Shown piece by piece: positions 57,494-64,000 of a stretch of DNA of 64,000 bases (positions within the stretch are counted from its first letter, which is position 1; each line of letters opens with the position of its first letter). The notes below the pieces were generated by a model. That model searched no databases and had not been told where the DNA came from. It saw only the letters and a list, made by a program, of their open reading frames with translations. The DNA is from Zafaria ginkgonis. Lineage in GTDB: Bacteria; Actinomycetota; Actinomycetes; Actinomycetales; Micrococcaceae. The position numbers were made by a program, and so were the translations under genes. The stretch is from assembly GCF_039540195.1 (NCBI RefSeq), contig NZ_BAABEO010000011.1, positions 186,001 through 250,000 on the forward strand, read 5' to 3'.

Positions 57494-58966
57494 CTAGTCC
57501 AGCAGCAGCGCCGGCTCCTCCATGATCGCGGCGACGTCGGCCATGAACCGGGCGGAGAGGTCCCCGTCCACCACGCGGTGGTCGAAGGAGCCCCCGAGCG
57601 TGGTGATCCAGCGCGGGATGACCTCCCCGGAGACCACCCACGGCTTCTGCCGGATGGTGCCGAAGGCGACGATCGCGACCTCGCCCGGGTTGATGATGGG
57701 GGTGCCGATGTCGATGCCCAGGGCGCCGATGTTGGTGATCGTCAGCGTGCCGTTCTGCATGTCCGCCGGCCTGGTCTTGCCCTCGCGGGCGGTCAGCGCC
57801 AGCTCGTTGAGGGCGATGGCCAGTTCCTTCAGGGACAGGTCCTGCGCGTTTTTCAGGTTCGGCACCAGCAGCCCGCGCGGGGTCGCCGCGGCGATGCCCA
57901 GGTTCATGAAGTGCTTGACGTGGACCTCCGCGCCGTTCTCCGTCTCCACCCAGCTCGCGTTCACGCTCGGGTTGCGCGCGGCTGCCCAGATGACCGCCTT
58001 GGCCAGGATCAGCAGCGGGGAGACCTTGATGCCCTCGAAGTCGCGGCTCTTCTTGAGCCGCTGCACGAACTCCATGGTGCGCGAGGCGTCCACGTCGACG
58101 AAGATGCTCACGTGCGGGGCGGTGAACGCGGATTCGACCATCGCCTTGGCGGTGGCCTTGCGCACGCCCTTGACCGGCAGGCGCTCGATCCGCTGCTCCT
58201 GCTCGCCGTGGGACCAGAACGTCGGGGCCGCGGCCTGCTCGGCCTCGCGCTGGGCCTGGTAGGAGATCAGGTCCTCGCGCGTGACCTCGCCGCCGCCGCC
58301 GGTGCCGGGCACCTTGCTCAGGTCGATGCCCAATTCCTTGGCGATCTTGCGCACGGGCGGCTTGGCCAGCACGCGGTTGAGGATCGAGGCCATGGCCGGT
58401 CCCGCCGAGCGAACGACGGCGGCGGCTCCGGCCGCGCCGGACGCGGCAGGGGACACGGCCGGCGTCGTGGTGGCCGGCGGCGTGGTGGACAGGGTCGCGG
58501 CGGCCGGGGCCTTCGCCGCCGGAGCCTTCACGGCCGGTGCCCGCCCGAGGCGGGGACGGCGTCGAACCGGGTCGGCCTTCGGACCGGATCCGACCAGCGG
58601 GGCCGCGCCGGCGTCCGCGCCCTCGACGAGCGCGTGGGAGTCGATGACGACGCCGGGTTCCGGGTCGGTGTCGTGCGAGCGGATGGGCGCCGGAGCGGCC
58701 GCGGGCTGTGCGGCCGAGGACTGCACTGCCGCCGACTCCGCCACGACGAACAGCGGCTGGCCGACCTCCAGGGTCTGGCCCTCGGCCGCGCACAGCTCGG
58801 TCACGGTGCCCGCGAACGGGCTGGGCAGCTCGACCAGCGACTTGGCTGTCTCGATCTCGACGAAGACCTGGTTGATGGCCACGGTGTCCCCGGGCTTCAC
58901 CTTCCAGGAAACGATTTCCGCCTCGGTGAGGCCCTCGCCGACGTCGGGCAGGTTGAACGTGCTCAC
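57494..58966 (-). CDS. 2-Oxoacid dehydrogenase E2 (dihydrolipoamide acyltransferase)
   Basis: 490 residues. Lipoyl domain at 1-80 with the lipoylated Lys42 (EIETAKSLVELPSP), an Ala/Pro/Thr-rich linker, a peripheral-subunit-binding domain (VLAKPPVRKIAKELGIDLSKVPGTGGGGEVTREDL) and a C-terminal catalytic domain ending in the active-site motif SFDHRVVDGD. The single lipoyl domain and the linked E1 alpha/beta genes fit the branched-chain 2-oxoacid (BkdC) or acetoin-type complexes rather than the actinobacterial AceE/OdhA system. No E3 gene is in the cluster, so a shared dihydrolipoamide dehydrogenase is implied. Confidence 0.92.
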   Translation of the reverse strand: MSTFNLPDVGEGLTEAEIVSWKVKPGDTVAINQVFVEIETAKSLVELPSPFAGTVTELCAAEGQTLEVGQPLFVVAESAAVQSSAAQPAAAPAPIRSHDTDPEPGVVIDSHALVEGADAGAAPLVGSGPKADPVRRRPRLGRAPAVKAPAAKAPAAATLSTTPPATTTPAVSPAASGAAGAAAVVRSAGPAMASILNRVLAKPPVRKIAKELGIDLSKVPGTGGGGEVTREDLISYQAQREAEQAAAPTFWSHGEQEQRIERLPVKGVRKATAKAMVESAFTAPHVSIFVDVDASRTMEFVQRLKKSRDFEGIKVSPLLILAKAVIWAAARNPSVNASWVETENGAEVHVKHFMNLGIAAATPRGLLVPNLKNAQDLSLKELAIALNELALTAREGKTRPADMQNGTLTITNIGALGIDIGTPIINPGEVAIVAFGTIRQKPWVVSGEVIPRWITTLGGSFDHRVVDGDLSARFMADVAAIMEEPALLLD

Positions 58967-58975
58967 GGAATGCTC

Positions 58976-59950
58976 CTAGTAGGCGAACGAACGGTCGAGG
59001 GCGTCGAGCAGCTTGTCGATGTCCGGCAGGTACTGGTCCTCCACCTTGGAGACCGGGTAGGGCATGTGGAAGCCGCCGACGCGGATGGCGGGGGCCTCCA
59101 TGGACAGGAACGCGCGCTCGGAAACGCGCGCGGCGATCTCCCCGCCGATTCCGCCGAAGGTCGGGGCCTCGTGCGTGACCACCAGGCGGCCGGTCTTCTC
59201 CACGGATTCGACGATCGCGTCGAAGTCGATCGGGCTGACCGAGCGCAGGTCGACCACCTCGATGCTGCGTCCGTCCTCCTGGGCGGCCTCGGCGGCGGCC
59301 AGCGCGACCGGCACGAGGGGGCCGTAGGTGACGATCGTGGCGTCGCTGCCCGGGCGCACAACCTGCGCGCTGGCGGCCGGTGCGGCGGGGTTCTCGGTGT
59401 CGACCTCGCCCTTGAGCCAGTAGCGGCGCTTGGGCTCGAAGAAGATCACCGGGTCCTGGGAGGCGGCCGCCTCCTGGATCATCCAGTAGGCGTCGTGGGC
59501 GTTGGACGGGGCCATGATGCGCAGGCCCGCGGTGTGCGCGAAGAGCGCCTCCGGCGATTCGGAGTGGTGCTCGATCGAACCGATGCCGCCGCCGTACGGG
59601 ATGCGGATGACCACGGGCGCGCCGAAGCGGCCCTCGGAGCGGGCCCGCATCTTGGCCAGCTGGGTGGTGATCTGGTTGAACCCGGGGAACACGAAGCCGT
59701 CGAACTGGATCTCCGCGATCGGGGAGTAGCCGCGGATCGCCATGCCGATGCAGGTGCCGATGATGCCGGACTCGGCCAGCGGGGAGTCGACCACGCGGTC
59801 CTCGCCGAAGTCGGCCTGCAGGCCCTCGGTGACGCGGTAGACGCCGCCCAGCTTGCCGATGTCCTCGCCGATCAGCAGGGACTTGGGGTTCTCCTCCAGG
59901 ACCCGGCGCAGGCCGGCCGTGATCGCCTTCGCGATGGTCATCGTGGTCAT
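58976..59950 (-). CDS. 2-Oxoacid dehydrogenase E1 component, beta subunit
   Basis: 324 residues; transketolase-like half of the alpha2-beta2 decarboxylase. MTIAKAITAGLRRVLEENPKSLLIGEDIGKLGGVYRVTEGL, VDSPLAESGIIGTCIGMAIRGYSPIAEIQF and PYGGGIGSIEHHSESPEALFAHTAGL are typical of branched-chain and pyruvate E1 beta. The start at 59950 overlaps the E1 alpha stop (ATGA), and the E2 gene follows after 9 bp, giving one tightly packed operon. Confidence 0.93.
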   Translation of the reverse strand: MTTMTIAKAITAGLRRVLEENPKSLLIGEDIGKLGGVYRVTEGLQADFGEDRVVDSPLAESGIIGTCIGMAIRGYSPIAEIQFDGFVFPGFNQITTQLAKMRARSEGRFGAPVVIRIPYGGGIGSIEHHSESPEALFAHTAGLRIMAPSNAHDAYWMIQEAAASQDPVIFFEPKRRYWLKGEVDTENPAAPAASAQVVRPGSDATIVTYGPLVPVALAAAEAAQEDGRSIEVVDLRSVSPIDFDAIVESVEKTGRLVVTHEAPTFGGIGGEIAARVSERAFLSMEAPAIRVGGFHMPYPVSKVEDQYLPDIDKLLDALDRSFAY

Positions 59951-61182
59951 CGGGCGCCCTCCTGGCTGGCCTCTGCGTGGTTCTGCGCGAACCCGGCCTC
60001 GTATTCCTTGTGCCAGCGCAGCTCCTCGGTGATGAGGGGGTGGGCTTCGGCGTAGACGTTGTTGAACGAGTCCTCGAGGGTAGGGTCCGGGAACGCGAGC
60101 GCCTCCTCGCGGACGCGCGCGGCCATCTCGTCCCCGGCGCGGGCGACCTCCTCGAAGAACGCGTCGTCGGCGTGGCCTGCCGAGCGCAGGTGCTTCTCCA
60201 GGCGGACCAGCGGGTCCCTGGGCTCCCAAGCCTCTTCCTCGGCGGACAGGCGGTACTTGGTGGGGTCGTCCGCCGTGGTGTGTGCGCTCATGCGGTAGGT
60301 GAAGGCCTCGATCAGCACCGGTCCCTCGCCGCGGCGGGCGCGCTCGAGCGCCCAGCGAGTGACGGCCAGGACCGCCAGGACGTCGTTGCCGTCCACGCGG
60401 ATGCCGGGGAATCCGTAGCCCTTGGCCCGATCGGCCAGCGGGATCCGGGACTGCACACGCGTCGGCACCGAGATGGCCCACTGGTTGTTCTGGCAGAAGA
60501 ACACCACCGGGGACTTGTAGCTGGAGGCGAACACCATGGATTCGTGGACGTCGCCCTCCGAGGAGGCGCCGTCGCCGAAGTAGGCGACGACGGCGGTGCC
60601 CTCCCGTTCCAGGCGCGCCCGGTCCCAGCCGGCCTGGTCGCGCTGGATACCCATGGCGTAGCCGGTCGCGTGCGGCACCTGCGCCGCGAGCACCATCGTG
60701 TACATGTGGAAGTTGTTCTCCCGCGGGTCCCATCCCCCGTTGGAGATGCCGCGGAAGATGCGCAGCATCTGCGGGAAGTCGACGTCCCGGGTCAGCGCGA
60801 CGCCGTGCTCCCGGTAGGTGGGGAAGATGTAGTCGTGGGGACGGGTGGCCCGCCCCGAGCCGATCTGCGCGGCCTCCTGCCCGCGCAGCGGGACCCACAG
60901 CGCCAGCTGGCCCTGGCGCTGGAGCGCGGTCGCCTCCTGGTCGAAGCGGCGGGTCAGCGCCATGTCGCGGTAGAACCCGCGCAGCATCTGCGCATCAACG
61001 TCCGCGACGTAGCCGGAGAAGTCCGGATCCGTGCGCAGGGCGCCGTCTTGGTCGAGCAGCTGCACCATGCCCTGCTTCTCCGTGTCCTGGTTCGCCGCGT
61101 CCGTGCCCTCTGCGTTGGGGGAAAGGGCGCCGCTGGGCGCGGCGCTGTCCGGAGCGGCGGAATCCTGCCGGGTGGAGGTCAT
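59947..61182 (-). CDS. 2-Oxoacid dehydrogenase E1 component, alpha subunit
   Basis: 411 residues; binds thiamine diphosphate through GDGASSEGDVHESMVFASSYKSPVVFFCQNN (the GDG...NN fold). DMALTRRFDQEATALQRQGQLALW and the phosphorylation-loop equivalent FTYRMSAHTTADDPTKY are typical. The N-terminal 45 residues are a low-complexity Ala/Ser/Asp/Glu extension. It is the first gene of the E1 alpha-E1 beta-E2 operon and starts behind AAGGG. The divergently placed palindrome at 61219 may regulate it. Branched-chain 2-oxoacids are the best guess at substrate. Confidence 0.92.
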   Translation of the reverse strand: MTSTRQDSAAPDSAAPSGALSPNAEGTDAANQDTEKQGMVQLLDQDGALRTDPDFSGYVADVDAQMLRGFYRDMALTRRFDQEATALQRQGQLALWVPLRGQEAAQIGSGRATRPHDYIFPTYREHGVALTRDVDFPQMLRIFRGISNGGWDPRENNFHMYTMVLAAQVPHATGYAMGIQRDQAGWDRARLEREGTAVVAYFGDGASSEGDVHESMVFASSYKSPVVFFCQNNQWAISVPTRVQSRIPLADRAKGYGFPGIRVDGNDVLAVLAVTRWALERARRGEGPVLIEAFTYRMSAHTTADDPTKYRLSAEEEAWEPRDPLVRLEKHLRSAGHADDAFFEEVARAGDEMAARVREEALAFPDPTLEDSFNNVYAEAHPLITEELRWHKEYEAGFAQNHAEASQEGAR

Positions 61183-61208
61183 GCGTCAAAGCCCTTCACT
61201 AGGAAATA

Positions 61209-61255
61209 TGCTCCCTGCGGAATGCATTCCTTTGGGGGCATATGTGGGATGCCCC
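61209..61255. promoter_or_regulatory. Palindromes upstream of the oxoacid dehydrogenase operon
   Basis: GGAATGCATTCC (61219-61230) is a perfect 12-bp palindrome 37 bp before the E1 alpha start, and GGGGCAT-N7-ATGCCCC (61235-61255) follows directly. ATATGC/GCATAT forms a wider pair around the first. One is probably the operator for an Lrp- or MerR-like regulator; the GC-rich one may also terminate a transcript. Confidence 0.5.
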
Positions 61256-61300
61256 TTTAGCCTATCGGCCTCATTGCACCCCTTTTTGGTTTGGTTGCGA

Positions 61301-62422
61301 CTACTTAAGCCCCGGACCCTTTGGATACTTGCTACAAATTTCCAGGAACCGCGTGTTGGCCTCCGCCTCGCCGATGCTGACCCGGACCCCCTCGTTGGCG
61401 AAGGCGCGGACGGACAGCGCGTGCTCATCGGCAAGCCGGGCAAACTCCTGCGCATCCTTCCCCAGGGCCAGCCACACGAAGTTGCCCTCGGCCTCCGGAA
61501 TCGTCCATCCGAGTGCGCGCAGCCCGGCCACCACGCGGGTGCGCTCGTCTACCAGGCTTTGTACCTTTTCAACAACTTCGTCGTAGTGGGCCAGCGACGC
61601 GACGGCCGCATCCTCGGCGACCGAGGAGACCGCGAACGGCGTGGCGACCACGCGCAGGTGCCGGGTGATGTGCTGCTGGGCGACCGAGTAGCCCACGCGC
61701 AGGTTGGCCAGGCCGTGGGCCTTGGAGAAGGTGCGCAGCACGGCGACGTTCGGGTGCTTGCGGTACATCTCGATCCCGTCGACGGCCTCTGGATTGCGCA
61801 CGAACTCCTGGTAGGCCTCGTCGATGACCACCAGCACGTCGCGGGGGACCTTGGCCAGGAAGTCCTCGACCTCGGCCGTGGTCAGCACGGGTCCGGTCGG
61901 GTTGTTCGGCGTGCACAGCAGCACCACGGAGGTGCGCTCGTTGACCGCGGCGGCCATCGCGTCCAGGTCGTGCCGGCCCTCGGCGGTCAGCGGGACCTGC
62001 ACGGACACCGCGCCGGAGGTGCCCACGCAGATCGGGTAGGCCTCGAAGGAGCGCCAGGCGTAGACAACCTCGTCGGGAACGCCGTCGTCGTTCTGCCCGG
62101 CGAAGCCGGCAAGGATCTGGGTCAGCGCGCCCAGGCTGCCGGCGCCGGTGACGACGTCGTCGGCCGGGACGTCCAGGAACCCGGCGAGCGCGTTGCGCAG
62201 CTTGGTGCTCAGGGGGTCCGGGTAGCGGTTGTAGGCCGTCTGGGCGGCGATCGCGGCAAGGACGGCGGGCACCGGCTGCATCGGGTTCTCGTTCGAGGCG
62301 AGCTTGTAGGCGGCCAGCCCCTCCACGGGCGCGGGGGGCTTGCCGGCCGCATACTTCGGCAGGCGCCCCACCACGGGACGGGGCTGCACCTCGGCGGAAG
62401 GGGCGGTGTTCTCGATGCTCAT
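61301..62422 (-). CDS. Histidinol-phosphate/aromatic-amino-acid aminotransferase
   Basis: 373 residues, HisC/Pat family, PLP-dependent. YKLASNENPMQPVPAVLAAI, NRYPDPLSTKLRNALAG, CTPNNPTGPVLT, VVIDEAYQEFV and the PLP lysine in TFSKAHGLANLRVGY are diagnostic. The absence of histidine-biosynthesis neighbours makes the phenylalanine/aromatic aminotransferase (Pat) of actinobacteria more likely than HisC, in line with the aromatic theme of the window. On the minus strand a -10-like TAGGCT lies 8 nt before the ATG, so the message is leaderless or nearly so. Confidence 0.88.
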   Translation of the reverse strand: MSIENTAPSAEVQPRPVVGRLPKYAAGKPPAPVEGLAAYKLASNENPMQPVPAVLAAIAAQTAYNRYPDPLSTKLRNALAGFLDVPADDVVTGAGSLGALTQILAGFAGQNDDGVPDEVVYAWRSFEAYPICVGTSGAVSVQVPLTAEGRHDLDAMAAAVNERTSVVLLCTPNNPTGPVLTTAEVEDFLAKVPRDVLVVIDEAYQEFVRNPEAVDGIEMYRKHPNVAVLRTFSKAHGLANLRVGYSVAQQHITRHLRVVATPFAVSSVAEDAAVASLAHYDEVVEKVQSLVDERTRVVAGLRALGWTIPEAEGNFVWLALGKDAQEFARLADEHALSVRAFANEGVRVSIGEAEANTRFLEICSKYPKGPGLK

Positions 62423-62544
62423 AAGGTCTTAGCCTAGCGCCGACGCGCTTGGGGCCGCGCGCCGGGATGCCGGGCCCCGGGACGCGACCTCACAGCATTT
62501 CCGGGGTGGCGTGAAGCACGGTTTCGCTAATCGCAACATTCACT

Positions 62545-62565
62545 GCGCATCGCTGCAACATGCGC
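62545..62565. promoter_or_regulatory. GCGCAT-N9-ATGCGC repeat upstream of narK
   Basis: GCGCAT (62545-62550) and ATGCGC (62560-62565) are inverted around nine bases, 47 bp before the narK ATG. The position next to a possible promoter suggests a regulator site; no family can be assigned. Confidence 0.35.
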
Positions 62566-62611
62566 TTGGGACTGTAGAGGGGAAACGAACACACGACACC
62601 CGGGAGATCGC

Positions 62612-64000
62612 ATGACGACGGATCAGATGCACACAGGCGTCCAGCAGCCACCCGGCGCCCCCGTATCGGCCGGAAACCCGCCGGTGCTCCAGGTGCGCCG
62701 CGGTCGGTGGGTCGACAACTGGAACGCCGAAAACAGCGTCTTCTGGGAGGGCGTCGGCCGCGCGACGGCGGCGCTGAACCTCAAATGGTCGATCTTCTGC
62801 GAGTTCCTCGGCTTTGTGGTCTGGCAGCTGTGGTCGATCGTTGCGATCAACCTCCCGGCCGCCGGCTTCCAGCTGAGCACCGGCGAGATCTTCTGGCTGA
62901 TCTCGATGCCCAGCCTCGTCGGCGCGACGCTGCGCATCCCCTACACCTTCATGGTCGCCCGCTTCGGCGGCCGAAACTGGACGATCGTCTCCGCGCTGCT
63001 GCTCCTGCTGCCGGCCGGCGGCATGGCCTTGGCCGTCTCCACGCCCACCACCCCCTTCTGGGCGCTGCTGGTGCTGGCCGGAATGGCCGGCTTCGGCGGC
63101 GGCAACTTCGCCAGCTCGATGGCCAACATCACCTACTTCTACCCGGCCCGGGAAAAGGGCTGGGCGCTGGGGCTGAACGCAGCGGGCGGCAACCTGGGGG
63201 CCGCCGTCGCGCAGCTCGTGGTCCCGGTGGCCATCACCGTCTTCGCCGCCGGCACGCTGAACCTTCCCATGGCCGGGCTGATCTGGATCCCGCTGATCCT
63301 GCTGGCCGCCTGGGGCGCCTGGAAGTACATGCACAACCTCAGCCACGCCAAGGGCGACGTCGCCGGATCCCTGGCCGCGCTGCGCGAACCGCACCTGTGG
63401 ATCATCTCCCTGCTCTACATCGGCACCTTCGGCTCGTTCATCGGCTTCTCCGCCGTCTTCCCCAAGCTGATCAAGGACACCTTCCCCGAGTTCTCCAGCT
63501 TCGCCGTCGCCGGGGCAGCCCTGTCGCTGTCCTTCCTCGGCCCGCTGGTGGGCTCCCTGTCCCGCCCGCTGGGCGGCCGCCTGGCGGATCGGATCGGCGG
63601 GGCACGGATCACCGTGACGGCGTTCGCCGCCATGGCCACGATCACGGTCGCCGTCATCGCCACGCTGCCGCTGGGCAACTTCTGGCTCTTCCTGTTCCTG
63701 TTCATGCTGCTCTTCGCCTCCAGCGGCATCGGCAACGGTTCCACCTACAAGATGATTCCCACGGTCTTCTCCCTGCGCTCGGTGGAGAACGCCGACGCGG
63801 TGGGTCCGGAGCGCAAGGCCTCCGCCGCGCTGGGCCTGGTCTCGGCCATCGGCGCCTACGGCGGCTTCCTCATCCCGCAGGTGCTGGGCCTGTCCGCCAC
63901 CGCCACCGGCGGCTACATCCCGGCGTTCGTCGGGTTCGTCGCGACCTACCTCCTCCTGCTGGGACTGGCCTGGTTCTGCTACCTGCGCCCCGGCACCGTC
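62612..64000 (+). CDS. narK: Nitrate/nitrite transporter NarK (3' partial)
   Basis: The frame from ATG 62612 (GGGAGA upstream) is open to the last base, 463 codons, so the C terminus lies outside the window. MFS nitrate/nitrite carrier: helix 2 has the conserved Arg in GATLRIPYTFMVARFGGRNW, and GFGGGNFASSMANITYFYP with KGWALGLNAAGGNLGAAVAQL is the nitrate signature found in NarK proteins; the second-half signature appears as FASSGIGNGSTYKMIP. An N-terminal tail of about 65 residues (WNAENSVFWEGVGRATAALNLKWSIFCEF) is typical of actinobacterial NarK. A nitrate reductase operon may follow beyond the window. Confidence 0.92.
   Translation, partial: MTTDQMHTGVQQPPGAPVSAGNPPVLQVRRGRWVDNWNAENSVFWEGVGRATAALNLKWSIFCEFLGFVVWQLWSIVAINLPAAGFQLSTGEIFWLISMPSLVGATLRIPYTFMVARFGGRNWTIVSALLLLLPAGGMALAVSTPTTPFWALLVLAGMAGFGGGNFASSMANITYFYPAREKGWALGLNAAGGNLGAAVAQLVVPVAITVFAAGTLNLPMAGLIWIPLILLAAWGAWKYMHNLSHAKGDVAGSLAALREPHLWIISLLYIGTFGSFIGFSAVFPKLIKDTFPEFSSFAVAGAALSLSFLGPLVGSLSRPLGGRLADRIGGARITVTAFAAMATITVAVIATLPLGNFWLFLFLFMLLFASSGIGNGSTYKMIPTVFSLRSVENADAVGPERKASAALGLVSAIGAYGGFLIPQVLGLSATATGGYIPAFVGFVATYLLLLGLAWFCYLRPGTV

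Noticed and set aside
1..64000. Mobile element or prophage
   Set aside because: No transposase, integrase, phage gene, tRNA or target-site duplication was found. The two frame-damaged genes are isolated events.

Overview
The window looks like chromosome from a high-GC actinobacterium, most likely an Arthrobacter-type member of the Micrococcaceae. The reasons are the very high third-position GC, GTG/TTG starts and leaderless ATG starts, an Arthrobacter-type copper amine oxidase, a mycothiol-synthase-like GNAT protein, a QsuB-type fused dehydroshikimate dehydratase and a LysR-catB-catC-catA operon. This is inference: there is no rRNA or other marker gene here. An 18-base N run at 22281-22298 shows that two contigs were joined.

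Almost the whole window is uptake and catabolism. 1-9.1 kb: two complete Opp/Dpp-type ABC importers, each with a fused two-domain ATPase. 9.1-15.0 kb: a deleted MFS gene, two flavin monooxygenases of different families, a double-GNAT protein and a LysR regulator. 15.1-22.2 kb: an esterase, a bicupin quercetinase-like dioxygenase, a TetR regulator, a GH78 alpha-L-rhamnosidase and a sugar-type MFS carrier, which together read as a flavonol-rhamnoside (rutin/quercitrin) utilisation locus. 22.3-25.7 kb: a second luciferase-like monooxygenase, malic enzyme and an orphan excisionase-type HTH protein. 25.8-30.1 kb: a tandem alpha/beta hydrolase divergent from a shikimate-type MFS carrier plus type I dehydroquinate dehydratase. 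30.1-36.9 kb: a tightly coupled minus-strand operon (FMO, RidA, DUF1028, M20 amidase, aspartase) with a divergent LysR and a TetR. 36.9-45.9 kb: a copper amine oxidase, a small His-rich membrane protein, a frameshifted aldehyde dehydrogenase, an APC permease, an NCS1 permease and a YtcJ-type amidohydrolase. 46-50 kb: a LacI regulator divergent from shikimate/quinate dehydrogenase and QsuB. 50-53.7 kb: a GerMN lipoprotein, an aminotransferase, a Rossmann oxidoreductase and a flavin reductase-like protein. 53.8-57.2 kb: the catechol ortho-cleavage operon. 57.5-61.2 kb: a branched-chain-type 2-oxoacid dehydrogenase (E1 alpha, E1 beta, E2). 61.3-64.0 kb: an aromatic/histidinol-phosphate-type aminotransferase and the start of a NarK nitrate transporter.

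The loci fit together as a plant-aromatics scavenging region. Flavonol glycosides would be trimmed by the rhamnosidase, opened by the quercetinase and possibly cleaved by the neighbouring esterase. Quinate/shikimate would enter through the 27.8 kb carrier and reach protocatechuate through the dehydrogenase (47.2 kb), AroD (29.3 kb) and QsuB (48.1 kb). Catechol would be opened by CatA, CatB and CatC, and aromatic amines oxidised by the amine oxidase and aldehyde dehydrogenase. The quinate genes are split over two loci 17-20 kb apart, but both carry TGCAA-N4-TTGCA-type palindromes suited to the LacI regulator encoded at 46 kb. No rRNA, tRNA, CRISPR array, insertion sequence or prophage gene was seen. 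A 58-bp palindromic intergenic element occurs twice (23580 and 57378).
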